Part shown: positions 36,714 to 45,741 of the stretch, in pieces
Numbering within the stretch: the first letter of the stretch is position 1
How the letters are laid out: the number at the start of each line of letters is the position of its first letter
NCBI RefSeq assembly: GCF_004358105.1
Contig: NZ_SMYL01000004.1
Location: 124,001-188,000 of the forward strand
DNA from: Sapientia aquatica
GTDB taxonomy: Bacteria > Pseudomonadota > Gammaproteobacteria > Burkholderiales > Burkholderiaceae_D
Reading direction: 5' to 3'
DNA length: 64,000 nt
The notes under the pieces: model-generated
Seen by the model: the letters and a program-made list of their open reading frames with translations, nothing else
Told to the model about the DNA's origin: nothing
Databases searched by the model: none
Made by a program: the position numbers and the translations under genes

Positions 36714-38312
36714 CTAGCGACTCATCGCGGCCAACAACTGATCCTTCATCGTCTTAATCAACGCGGTTTCATCCGGTGGCACGCCTTCTGGCGCGACCCG
36801 ATCGCGCTCGGCGTAAATCAATCCAATTGGTCGGCCATTAATTAACAGCGGCAAAATCATCACGCTTTTCGCGCACGGGAAATTCGTCAAATGCCATTTG
36901 GGCAGCAAGCGATGAATCTTAGGCACCGAGGTATCTTCAATCATCAAATCAGCATTGTTTGCCAATGCTAGACCAAATAAATCGGACACATCTTTACTTG
37001 AAAAACTAAAGTTTTTTTGCTTTTGGCTGCTGTCGGTTCCGACGGAGATGCGGGCGACATAACGCTCGATTTTTGCGTCTTTTAAACTCGCAGTGACATA
37101 GTGAAATCCCATCGCGTCGTGCAAAATTTTCAGCATTAAAGACACCACATCATTTAATTGAAATTTACCGGACGAAACGGTCTTGGTTAATTCCATTAAT
37201 CCCGCTAATAGCAAATCGCGCGCATTGTGCGGCTTACCGCTGGGGAAGGTCGCGGGCGTCGCATTTTCTAAATCCACTTCGCTATGCATTTTGAATTCTT
37301 CGGGCAGTTCAAAATCGATGGTATCGTCCAACAATGGCAACGGTTCTTCTTCCACTTGCTCTTGCTTTTCCACCAAACGCATGCCCAGCTTTAAGGCTAA
37401 TCGTTCGGTCTCTTGGATGGTGTTTGCCAGCCAGTCAACAAGCGTTTTTTGGTCAAGATCAAGCGCGGCTGCGTAGCGCTGCATGAGGCCTTTGGTAAAT
37501 TTTTCGTGCTCGAAATTTATTGGCTTGCCACCACCAATCTGAAACTGGGAGTTGCGCATAATCACGTCCGAAGCGTCGGCACTAAAGGCGGCAACTTGTT
37601 TAATCCATTCGCTACGATGGCGCGTTTTTTTAATCGCACCGGGCGGCAGCGAAGCAACTGTTTGCACAATGCTGTCTGGCAAACCCCAATGCTGCAAAAT
37701 TAAGCTACCAAAATACTCAATATTGCAACCAAGTTGACGCACCGATGAATAATGCAGCGACTCTTCGCCCGCATTCACTGGCTCCATAATGGCGTGATAA
37801 ATATCGGGCGCTTGCGAGGCCAAAATAAGTAGGCCGATATTCTTAAACAGCGCCGAAATACTCGCCTCTTCGGCATCTTGGTAGATGCTACGACTGACAC
37901 ATTCGCGCGCCATAATGCTGGCGCACAACGAACGGGTTAATTCGTAATAGAGATATTCGTCATCCTGATTTAAAAACTCCAACATCAAAATGCCCAAGGC
38001 ACTGGTTTTGACCACATCAAACCCAAGAATAAAAATCGCCTTAGAAATTGTCGTGACAGTTCCGCCCTGCGCACCGCGGTAAGACACGGAGTTTGCTAGA
38101 TTGAGGATTTCCTTGGTTAATCCAACATCGGCCAAAATAAATTTGGCCAGCTTGTGCACTGAGCCTTCGCCATCCGAGGTGATTTGAATCACTTTAGAAA
38201 TCGCCACACCCAAGCTGGGCAGAGATTTATCGTGATCAATTTCACTCAACAACTGGTCACGTCGCTGGCGCGTGAGCTGGTCATTCAATAGGGTGAGAGA
38301 GAGCTTAGTCAC
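36714..38312 (-). CDS. HDOD domain signalling protein with C-terminal GAF-like domain
   Basis: 532 residues. The HDOD domain spans about 20-225: LPSLGVAISKVIQITSDGEG, LANSVSYRGAQGGTVTTISK, and EASISALFKNIGLLILAS, with the HD metal residues degenerate as in HDOD proteins. An acidic linker (310-345) leads to a GAF-like domain (about 365-530: GFHYVTASLKDAKIERYVAR, LPLLINGRPIGLIYAERD). Probable cytoplasmic signalling adaptor. It follows the response regulator gene by 15 bases, so the two likely act together. Confidence 0.85.
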   Translation of the reverse strand: MTKLSLTLLNDQLTRQRRDQLLSEIDHDKSLPSLGVAISKVIQITSDGEGSVHKLAKFILADVGLTKEILNLANSVSYRGAQGGTVTTISKAIFILGFDVVKTSALGILMLEFLNQDDEYLYYELTRSLCASIMARECVSRSIYQDAEEASISALFKNIGLLILASQAPDIYHAIMEPVNAGEESLHYSSVRQLGCNIEYFGSLILQHWGLPDSIVQTVASLPPGAIKKTRHRSEWIKQVAAFSADASDVIMRNSQFQIGGGKPINFEHEKFTKGLMQRYAAALDLDQKTLVDWLANTIQETERLALKLGMRLVEKQEQVEEEPLPLLDDTIDFELPEEFKMHSEVDLENATPATFPSGKPHNARDLLLAGLMELTKTVSSGKFQLNDVVSLMLKILHDAMGFHYVTASLKDAKIERYVARISVGTDSSQKQKNFSFSSKDVSDLFGLALANNADLMIEDTSVPKIHRLLPKWHLTNFPCAKSVMILPLLINGRPIGLIYAERDRVAPEGVPPDETALIKTMKDQLLAAMSR

Positions 38313-38327
38313 GCGATGGTTTCTCGG

Positions 38328-39950
38328 TTAAACAATGGAACGTCCAATACCGTATTTTTTTTGTAGTTCGTCGTACAGTTTGCGCATTGCGGCAATACGT
38401 TGATTGCCGGGATCCAAGCGTTGCGAATTATCGATCAAGCGCCGACATTGTTCGGCCAAGCCCTGCTCCCAGCCGTCGTGCTCCAAGCATTTTAAGAACG
38501 CTAATGCCGCATTCATCACGACCTGTGCGTTGTTGGGCAATTGTTTGGCTGCCGAGGCCATCAATTCGACCGAACCACGGAAATCACCTTCCTTGGCTTT
38601 TTTCACGCCAGCCGCGACCAACTCCATGACTTCTGCCCGACTTTGTTCGGCTAATTGCTTACCTAAAAAGCCTTTTCCTTCGGACTCAAAAACACCAATC
38701 GCGCGGGTCATTTCTTTCTTATTGGTCGAATTGCGCATGACTTCCAAAACGACTTCACTGGCCGCATCGTCCATATCGCTCTTGAGGCAATTTTTGACCA
38801 AATCGAGTTTGAGATTGGTCGATAAACCAATATTTTCGCGATTAGCGGCGACCGCGGCATTGAGTTCATCGATTAAGCGTGGATCGTTATTCTTGGCATG
38901 AATAAAGGCGTTGGAAATCGCTTTGCAGGCAGCGGTTTTTAGCTTGTCCGGCATGGAGCGCTCTAGGTCGCGGATGACAGATTTCGCTTGATCGATATTG
39001 CCGCGCTGGACTAAGGCGTTGACTAAATTAACGTGATCTTCGGGGTCTTTGAATTCGGAGTATTTAACTTTATTCACGACCTTTTTTAATTGGGTTTCGG
39101 CGCCGACCAAATCGCCAATTTGCAACGAGATCGAACCCAAACGACGTAAGCGACGCACGCCGTGGGGCGAGATTTCAACGGCGGTATTCAATACTTCTGC
39201 GGCGGATTCTAGACGCCCGCTTTCTTCGTGATTCTTAGCGAGCAAATCAAACGCGTCCATATAGCGATCATTCTCAGTCACTAAGGCCGTTAAAATCGTT
39301 TCCGCTTCGTCATAGCGGCCTTGTAAATGCATGGATTTCGCCAAACCTAAACGCGCCCAAGCCACTTTGCGCATTTCGTTTAATAGCTGATAAATTGGTT
39401 CAGCCAAAGCGGGTTCGCCCAGCGAAATATGCAGCTCCGCCCGCAGGCGCATAAAGTCGATTTGGTCGCGGTCTTTGGCTAGTTCGCGCTCTTTGCAGGC
39501 GTCAATGGCGGCTTGAAATTCACCTTTATCCATCAATTCATAAATCGGCAAAAACTTGTCGCGCTTTTTGAACGCTCGCATCACGCGCTCCAATAAATCG
39601 TCGGGCGTAAAGGGCTTTAATAGGTAATCGTTTGGAGCAAGCTCGGCGGCACTAACGACGCGTTCATAACTGCGCTCGGCGGTGACCATGATAAAAATCG
39701 TGGAGAGCGGGGCAAGTTTGTGATGACGGATATCTTCTAATAATTGCTGACCGTCCTGGCCCACGCCCAGTTCGTATTCGCACAGAATCAGATCAAAGTA
39801 TTTGCTTTTGATGGCACCGATTGAGGTACCCGCCGAGACACCGTGTTCAATCTTGGTGATGCCGCATAAATTGAGCATGTTATGCACACTCGCGCGCATG
39901 CCTGAGTGCGGCTCAATTAATAGGACTCGAATATCGGCTAGCTCAATCAT
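38328..39950 (-). CDS. Response regulator receiver domain protein with TPR repeats
   Basis: 540 residues. The receiver domain spans 5-125: VLLIEPHSGMR (acidic residue Glu13), FDLILCEYELG, IFIMVTAERS (Thr) and NDYLLKPFTPDDL (Lys). The expected acceptor Asp is replaced by Glu58. Residues about 135-540 are helical TPR-like repeats (AELHISLGEPALAEPIYQLL, ILTALVTENDRYMDAFDLLA, and others). No DNA-binding domain, so output is through protein contacts. Co-transcribed with the HDOD gene; related proteins occur in motility and pilus signalling of betaproteobacteria. Confidence 0.85.
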   Translation of the reverse strand: MIELADIRVLLIEPHSGMRASVHNMLNLCGITKIEHGVSAGTSIGAIKSKYFDLILCEYELGVGQDGQQLLEDIRHHKLAPLSTIFIMVTAERSYERVVSAAELAPNDYLLKPFTPDDLLERVMRAFKKRDKFLPIYELMDKGEFQAAIDACKERELAKDRDQIDFMRLRAELHISLGEPALAEPIYQLLNEMRKVAWARLGLAKSMHLQGRYDEAETILTALVTENDRYMDAFDLLAKNHEESGRLESAAEVLNTAVEISPHGVRRLRRLGSISLQIGDLVGAETQLKKVVNKVKYSEFKDPEDHVNLVNALVQRGNIDQAKSVIRDLERSMPDKLKTAACKAISNAFIHAKNNDPRLIDELNAAVAANRENIGLSTNLKLDLVKNCLKSDMDDAASEVVLEVMRNSTNKKEMTRAIGVFESEGKGFLGKQLAEQSRAEVMELVAAGVKKAKEGDFRGSVELMASAAKQLPNNAQVVMNAALAFLKCLEHDGWEQGLAEQCRRLIDNSQRLDPGNQRIAAMRKLYDELQKKYGIGRSIV

Positions 39951-40041
39951 CTCTTCCCAGTGCAGAACATGGTGTCCGTTGCGACGGCTCTTGGCTGGCG
40001 GATCTTCGTTAAGTTTTTTGGGCTTGGCCTTGATTGTTAAC

Positions 40042-40239
40042 TTACTTTAAGAATTTCGCCAATAACATCACCGCCAGTGATAACAGAATAGTCGACGCGA
40101 ACGGTAAACAAAAGACTCGACCGAAAAGTTTAAAGCGCAAATCGCCCGGCAGCCGCCCAACTCCGAGCTTCTCTAGCCAAGGCAACAACGCCGAAAACAC
40201 AATCAAGCCAATAAAAATAGCAAATACCCAACGAATCAT
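40042..40239 (-). CDS. DUF2905 family small membrane protein
   Basis: 65 residues with two membrane helices and the family hallmark LGRLPGD-type loop (GVGRLPGDLRFKLFGRVFCLPFAS, read in two parts). Function unknown; widely conserved in proteobacteria. Lies between the response regulator and the MidA-like gene, all on the minus strand. Confidence 0.88.
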   Translation of the reverse strand: MIRWVFAIFIGLIVFSALLPWLEKLGVGRLPGDLRFKLFGRVFCLPFASTILLSLAVMLLAKFLK

Positions 40240-40279
40240 ATCTATCCCTTTATATGTTAACGGTGATTTTTAGCAAACT

Positions 40280-41431
40280 TTATAGTCGATGACGGCGATC
40301 TTGCTGGGTAAACTGCGCTGGCAAGGACGTTTTGGCCCCCATAATCAGAACTTTAAATAATTCACCCATTTCAGCCGGTGACACCAGCTTTTGCAGCGCA
40401 TTGGCTTGCGGCAGGTAGCGCATTGGATCGGTCGGTGAAGTCCTCAGTAGCAATTCGCCAACGCCGGCATGCAGCAAAAATCCGGCTTGACTGGTGTAAC
40501 TGAGCAAATCCAAACCAGCTTGTTCACCGGCGTAGGAAATTGCACTGAAATCGACGTGCGTCGTAATATCTTGCAAGCCCGGCCAATAAAACGGGTCAGT
40601 ATGCGAATGATGGCGGTAATGGCACATTAATGTGCCTTGATCGCGTTGGTGCAAATAGTATTCTGCCGCTGGAAAACCGTAATCAATCCACAACGCCAAA
40701 CCGCCATCGCCCTTGTTCAACATCTGGGCCACGGAACGCATAAACGCTAGCGCAATTGGATGGCATTCGGTCAGATAACCAATCGGCAAATCGTCTTGAG
40801 CGGGGATTTGGGCCAGGATTTCCGGCTGCTTGAGGGGCTGATCAACCCAGATAAATTGGTCATCCTGCCATCTCACGCCGCGCTCCAACCAGCCGTTTTC
40901 AGCCTTGACCACCAAATGCGCTGGCATCGCGTCCAATACCTCATTACCCAGCACTAAGCCTGAGAAACTCTCCGGCATCTGCTGCAACCAGACCACTTCT
41001 TTGAAATCTTTTAATAGTTGCTCTTGGCGGCTACGCAGTTCACCCGATAATTCAACGATATAATAGCGCTCCGGCGGACAGCTCTGACGATGCAATTCCG
41101 TCAAGATATCAAAGGCCAGTTTGCCGGTTCCAGCACCAAATTCCATCAGTTGATTAGACATTTGCGGTAATAATTGCGCGGCAAAATTGGCCAGTGCACC
41201 GCCAAATAATGGGGAAATCTCTGGCGACGTAATAAAATCGCCGGCACCACCCAATTTGGCCGCTCCACCGGTGTAATAGCCTAATTGAGGAGCGTACAAG
41301 GCATTTTCCATAAATTCAGCAAACGCAATCCAGCCATTATTGGCGCTAATCTTTTGCTGAATTAAGCGACTTAATTGCGCTGACGCGGCTTGTGCTTCGG
41401 GGCTGGGTTCGGGTAATTGAAGTTTTTGCAT
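40280..41431 (-). CDS. SAM-dependent methyltransferase, MidA/NDUFAF7-like (DUF185)
   Basis: About 383 residues from ATG 41429-41431; the frame is open to a GTG at 41542 and the true start is uncertain. DUF185 pattern: GWIAFAEFMENALYAPQLGYY, GDFITSPEISPLFGGALANF, LMEFGAGTGKLAFDIL (SAM site), YIVELSGELRSRQ, VLGNEVLDAMP and WIDYGFPAAEYY. In mitochondria the homologue methylates a complex I subunit; the bacterial substrate is not settled. Divergent from the next gene. Confidence 0.88.
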   Translation of the reverse strand: MQKLQLPEPSPEAQAASAQLSRLIQQKISANNGWIAFAEFMENALYAPQLGYYTGGAAKLGGAGDFITSPEISPLFGGALANFAAQLLPQMSNQLMEFGAGTGKLAFDILTELHRQSCPPERYYIVELSGELRSRQEQLLKDFKEVVWLQQMPESFSGLVLGNEVLDAMPAHLVVKAENGWLERGVRWQDDQFIWVDQPLKQPEILAQIPAQDDLPIGYLTECHPIALAFMRSVAQMLNKGDGGLALWIDYGFPAAEYYLHQRDQGTLMCHYRHHSHTDPFYWPGLQDITTHVDFSAISYAGEQAGLDLLSYTSQAGFLLHAGVGELLLRTSPTDPMRYLPQANALQKLVSPAEMGELFKVLIMGAKTSLPAQFTQQDRRHRL

Positions 41432-41557
41432 TGCAGTTTTAAACCACGGATGAATTGAATTAGTTTTATTGATTTTGCGCTGAAAGCGAGCGAGTTCGCC
41501 GCTGTTGAAGCGCCTATTATCTTCTAACCCGAGTGGATTCACTCAGAATTTATTGTC

Positions 41558-42358
41558 ATGACTAACTTAAATCAACACAACAGCGCTGCTCCAGTGGTAT
41601 TGATTACCGGAGCGGCAATTCGGATAGGCCGCTGCATCGCTTTGACCATGGCGCAGCGCGGCTGGCGGGTGGCGATTCATTTTAATCAATCGCAGCAACC
41701 CGCGTTGGAGCTGGCCGAAGAAATCAATCAACGTGGTCATGGCGCGCAAGCTGACGTATTCCAGTGCGATTTAAGCCAAGAAGACCAAGTAAAACAATTA
41801 ATCGGCAAAGTCGTTGCCCGTTTCGGTACGCTGCAATGCGTGGTCAATAACGCCTCGTCGTTTGAAGTCGATACCGTGGCCGATTTTGGTCTGACATTAT
41901 TGGATCACCACATGCACATCAACTTGGCTGCGCCGGTCTTATTAGCGCAAGGCTTGTTTGAAGTCACGCCCGATGGCGAACAAGCCAGCGTGATTAATTT
42001 GCTCGACCAAAAATTATTTAATCTTAATCCTGATTTTTTCTCGTACACCCTATCCAAAGCGGCCTTGCAAACCGCGACCACCACATTGGCGCAAGCCTTA
42101 GCGCCCAAAGTGCGCGTGGTCGGCGTTGCCCCCGGCACGACCTTGGCATCGATTCATCAAGACGAAGACAACTTCAACAAAACGCACCAACTCGCGGCGC
42201 TGGGGCGTTCCAGCACGCCACAAGATCTGGCCGATGCGGTGCTGTATTTGGCTTCCGCGAACGCAGTGACCGGCACGATTTTAGCGGTCGATGGCGGTCA
42301 GCATTTGGTTCCACTAGCCCGTGATGTGATGTATCTGGTCAACACGCCCAACACCTAA
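41558..42358 (+). CDS. Short-chain dehydrogenase, pteridine/dihydromonapterin reductase-like (FolM)
   Basis: 266 residues, Rossmann SDR. The nucleotide motif is VLITGAAIRIGRCIAL; the TGAAxRIG form with Arg is typical of pteridine reductases using NADPH. CVVNNASSFEVDTV, then active site YTLSKAALQTATTTL (YxxxK), and GVAPGTTL follow. It lies 21 bases before folB, which supports a folate/pterin role. Confidence 0.85.
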   Translation: MTNLNQHNSAAPVVLITGAAIRIGRCIALTMAQRGWRVAIHFNQSQQPALELAEEINQRGHGAQADVFQCDLSQEDQVKQLIGKVVARFGTLQCVVNNASSFEVDTVADFGLTLLDHHMHINLAAPVLLAQGLFEVTPDGEQASVINLLDQKLFNLNPDFFSYTLSKAALQTATTTLAQALAPKVRVVGVAPGTTLASIHQDEDNFNKTHQLAALGRSSTPQDLADAVLYLASANAVTGTILAVDGGQHLVPLARDVMYLVNTPNT

Positions 42359-42379
42359 TTCAACCTCAACTACAACTCT

Positions 42380-42775
42380 ATGAACTCTGATCTCACCTTG
42401 TCGCAACTGCACGATTGCCGCCGTTTATTCTTGCGTAATTACGAAATTTTTATCAATATCGGCGTGCATGATTTTGAAAAGAAAGGCGAACAACGGGTTC
42501 TGATTAATATCGATTTATACGTGCCGTTATCGTCCTCCACGCCGCAACACGATTCGCTCGACGAAGTAGTCGATTACGATTTTATGCGCACTAGCGTGGC
42601 CAACCGGGTCGCGCAAGGCCATATTCATTTGCAAGAAACGCTGTGCGATGATTTGGCGCTCAGTATGTTGAGCCATCCTAAAGTGCGCGCTGTGCGTATT
42701 TCGACCATGAAGCCGGATGTCTATCCCGATTGCGAAGGCGTGGGCGTAGAAGTATTCAAAATTAAAAGTGCTTAA
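42380..42775 (+). CDS. folB: Dihydroneopterin aldolase FolB
   Basis: 131 residues. Family pattern: FLRNYEIFINIGVHDFEKK, QRVLINIDLYVPL, DEVVDYDFMRTSV and the LQETLCDDLA segment with the active-site Glu; a conserved Lys near KVRAVRISTMKPD. It converts 7,8-dihydroneopterin to 6-hydroxymethyl-dihydropterin in folate synthesis. Pairs with the upstream pterin reductase-like gene. Confidence 0.9.
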   Translation: MNSDLTLSQLHDCRRLFLRNYEIFINIGVHDFEKKGEQRVLINIDLYVPLSSSTPQHDSLDEVVDYDFMRTSVANRVAQGHIHLQETLCDDLALSMLSHPKVRAVRISTMKPDVYPDCEGVGVEVFKIKSA

Positions 42776-42827
42776 TCAGCCCTAACTAAGTCGTACCCAT
42801 CATCAAGCCAGTAAAGAGCAATCCGTC

Positions 42828-43772
42828 ATGAACCAAACAACCGCCACCATCGATGCGCCCGTAGTTGACGCAGCCACCAAGTCCGCCAAGACGATGGAAA
42901 AAATCGCCTACGAAAATAACAAGCTGCACAAACGCCTATGCCGCCAAGTCGGTCAAGCAATCGGCGACTTTAATATGATCGAAGAAGGCGACAAGGTGAT
43001 GGTGTGTTTGTCGGGCGGCAAAGACAGTTATGCCTTACTCGATATTTTGATGACACTGCGTGAACGTGCGCCGATTAATTTTGAAATCGTGGCCGTCAAT
43101 TTAGATCAAAAACAACCGAACTTCCCAGCCGATATTTTGCCGGCTTATTTATCTAAATTAGGCATCCCGTTTCATATCGAAAATCAAGATACCTACAGCA
43201 TTGTTAAGCGCGTGATCGAAGAAGGCAAAACCACGTGTTCCTTGTGCTCGCGTTTGCGGCGCGGGATTTTGTATCGCGTAGCAGACGAATTAGGCGCGAC
43301 CAAAATCGCCTTGGGACATCATCGCGACGATATTTTAGAAACCTTTTTCTTGAATATGTTTTTTGGTGCCAAGATCAAAGGCATGCCGGCCAAATTGCAA
43401 TCCGACGATGGCAAACACATGGTGATTCGCCCCTTGGCTTACGTCAAAGAAGAAGACACCGAACGTTATGCCGCGGTGAAAAATTTCCCGATTATTCCGT
43501 GCGATTTATGTGGCTCGCAAGAGAACTTACAGCGCAAACAAATCAAAGGCTTAATGCGCGAATGGGAAAAGAAATTTCCTGGGCGGGTTGAAAGCATTTT
43601 CTCGGCCTTATCCACCGTCGTGCCATCGCATTTGATGGATCGCGACTTATTTAAATTTAGCGAATTAAAAATCGACGGCCAAGCCAAGGCCGAAGGCGAC
43701 ATTGCGTTTGATGACGAACCCTGCGCGCCGCCACCTGTATTTAACGCGATCAACATTACTCCCCTCAACTAA
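42828..43772 (+). CDS. ttcA: tRNA 2-thiocytidine biosynthesis protein TtcA
   Basis: 314 residues. PP-loop [16 protein letters not shown], the CSLCSR pair of Cys for a [4Fe-4S] cluster, [20 protein letters not shown], then [17 protein letters not shown], and a third Cys in [14 protein letters not shown]. It thiolates C32 of certain tRNAs. Length and motif order are standard. Confidence 0.96.
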   Translation: MNQTTATIDAPVVDAATKSAKTMEKIAYENNKLHKRLCRQVGQAIGDFNMIEEGDKVMVCLSGGKDSYALLDILMTLRERAPINFEIVAVNLDQKQPNFPADILPAYLSKLGIPFHIENQDTYSIVKRVIEEGKTTCSLCSRLRRGILYRVADELGATKIALGHHRDDILETFFLNMFFGAKIKGMPAKLQSDDGKHMVIRPLAYVKEEDTERYAAVKNFPIIPCDLCGSQENLQRKQIKGLMREWEKKFPGRVESIFSALSTVVPSHLMDRDLFKFSELKIDGQAKAEGDIAFDDEPCAPPPVFNAINITPLN

Positions 43773-43786
43773 CACACCCAAAAACT

Positions 43787-45145
43787 ATGATCAATATCGT
43801 GATATTAGCTGCTGGCATGGGCAAACGTATGCGTTCGGATGTGCCAAAAGTGTTGCACAAAATCGCTGGCAAATCGTTAGTTAATCATGTGCTCGACACG
43901 GCCCGTGGCTTATCTCCTGCCTCCTTGGTAGTGATCTACGGCCACGGCGGCCAACAAGTGCCAACCGCTTTGGCGGCGGATGACGTCAGTTTTGCCAAGC
44001 AAGAACCGCAACTCGGTACCGGACACGCGGTGCAACAAGCGCTGCCGTTTGTAAACGATGCCTTACCAACCCTGATTTTGGCGGGCGATGTTCCGCTAAC
44101 TAAACTCAGCTCATTGCAATCCTTGGTTACTGCTGCGGGCAATGACAAACTCGGTATTTTGACGGTCGATTTATCCGATCCAACAGGCTATGGCCGCATC
44201 GTGCGGGTCGATGGCAAGATCAGCGAAATCGTCGAACACAAAGACGCGACGCCGGCGCAGCACGCGATTAACGAGGTCAATACCGGCATCATGATTATGC
44301 CGACCACCAAGCTCAAACAATGGCTGTCCACCTTATCGAATAACAACGCCCAAGGTGAATATTATTTAACCGATGTGATTGCCAAGGCAGTGGCCGATGG
44401 TGTGGAATTGGTGTCGGCACAACCAGACGCAGAATGGGAAACCTTGGGCGTTAATAGTAAAACGCAATTGGCGCAATTAGAACGTTTATATCAACAAAAC
44501 CAAGCGGCAGTTTTACTTGAAAATGGCGTCACTTTGCTCGATCCCGCACGCATTGATATTCGCGGCACCTTGGTCTGCGGACGCGACGTGACGATCGACG
44601 TTGGCTGCATTTTTGAAGGTCATGTCACCATCGGGGACGGCGTGCATATCGGCGCATACAGCATCATCAAAGATGCAACCATTGCCAACAACGCCAGCAT
44701 CAAACCGTATTGCCATATTGATGAAAGCAGCGTTGGCGCAGCAGCCCAAATCGGCCCGTATGCGCGTCTGCGCCCCGGAGCAGAATTGGCCAACGATGTC
44801 CATATCGGCAATTTTGTCGAAGTAAAGAAAAGCCAAATCGGCGCCTTCAGCAAAGCCAATCATTTAGCCTACATCGGCGACGCCACCATCGGTGAGCGCG
44901 TCAACGTGGGAGCGGGAACGATTACCTGCAACTACGACGGCGTGAATAAATTCCGCACTGTGATTGAAGACGACGCCTTCATCGGTAGCGACAGCCAATT
45001 AATCGCGCCAGTTACTGTGGGCAAAGGTGCAACCTTGGGCGCGGGAACAACACTGTCTAAAGACGCCCCGGCTGGGCAATTAACGGTGTCGCGCGCCAAA
45101 CAAGTTTCGGTTCCGGGCTGGCAACGTCCGGTTAAGAAAAAATAA
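43787..45145 (+). CDS. glmU: Bifunctional GlmU: GlcNAc-1-P uridyltransferase / glucosamine-1-P acetyltransferase
   Basis: 452 residues. N-terminal nucleotidyltransferase: [39 protein letters not shown], and [10 protein letters not shown]. The C-terminal left-handed beta helix of hexapeptides (from about residue 250) has the acetyltransferase segment [19 protein letters not shown] and [20 protein letters not shown]. Supplies UDP-GlcNAc for peptidoglycan and LPS. glmS, the preceding enzyme in the pathway, lies 9 kb downstream. Confidence 0.97.
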   Translation: MINIVILAAGMGKRMRSDVPKVLHKIAGKSLVNHVLDTARGLSPASLVVIYGHGGQQVPTALAADDVSFAKQEPQLGTGHAVQQALPFVNDALPTLILAGDVPLTKLSSLQSLVTAAGNDKLGILTVDLSDPTGYGRIVRVDGKISEIVEHKDATPAQHAINEVNTGIMIMPTTKLKQWLSTLSNNNAQGEYYLTDVIAKAVADGVELVSAQPDAEWETLGVNSKTQLAQLERLYQQNQAAVLLENGVTLLDPARIDIRGTLVCGRDVTIDVGCIFEGHVTIGDGVHIGAYSIIKDATIANNASIKPYCHIDESSVGAAAQIGPYARLRPGAELANDVHIGNFVEVKKSQIGAFSKANHLAYIGDATIGERVNVGAGTITCNYDGVNKFRTVIEDDAFIGSDSQLIAPVTVGKGATLGAGTTLSKDAPAGQLTVSRAKQVSVPGWQRPVKKK

Positions 45146-45161
45146 TTTGTCCGCTTAAATT

Positions 45162-45689
45162 ATGCGTATCCGCGACTTAACCATCGATGATGCAGAAGAT
45201 TTATTACGTTTTGAATTCACCAACCGTGCTTGGTTTGAACAGCACATTGCGCCGCGACCCGATAGCTTTTTTAATCTGGTGGCGGTGCAAGATCATATTC
45301 GCGGCTATTTAAACGCGCGCGAACTCAAGCAATTCCACGCTTGCGTCATCACCGACGAACAAGGCATCATCGTCGGGCGTGCCAATCTGCGCGAGATCAG
45401 CATCAAACTGAGCTCAGCCGAAGTTGGCTATCGCATCGCTGAATCGCATTCAGGTCTTGGTTTAGCCAGCATGGCGACGAAACATTTGCTCGATCTTGCG
45501 TATAACAATTGGCGACTGAGTAACATTTTTGCCTATGTCACCGTCGCCAATCATGCGTCCTCGCGCGTCTTGGCCAAAAACGGCTTTGTCGAAATTGGAC
45601 GCCATCCACGCATCACCAAACTTAAGCACGGCGCGTTTGATTGTATTCAATATCAACATGTGCCTAGCGCAACTAAAACTCACGCATGA
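45162..45689 (+). CDS. GNAT family N-acetyltransferase (RimJ/RimL-like)
   Basis: 175 residues. Starts MRIRDLTIDDAEDLLRFE, has strand IIVGRANLREI, the acetyl-CoA region VGYRIAESHSGLGLASMATK (Q/RxxGxG/A-like), and VANHASSRVLAKNGF, typical of RimJ/RimL/SpeG-type enzymes. The acceptor is unknown. It follows glmU by 16 bases. Confidence 0.87.
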   Translation: MRIRDLTIDDAEDLLRFEFTNRAWFEQHIAPRPDSFFNLVAVQDHIRGYLNARELKQFHACVITDEQGIIVGRANLREISIKLSSAEVGYRIAESHSGLGLASMATKHLLDLAYNNWRLSNIFAYVTVANHASSRVLAKNGFVEIGRHPRITKLKHGAFDCIQYQHVPSATKTHA

Positions 45690-45741
45690 TCTGCGCTTGT
45701 TGTATTATTCCCAATCTTCGTTTTTTTCCTCGGTACCCATA

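Noticed and set aside
45529-45741. N-terminal extension of the M16 peptidase
   Set aside because: Lies inside the GNAT gene, and a clear signal peptide starts at 45742.
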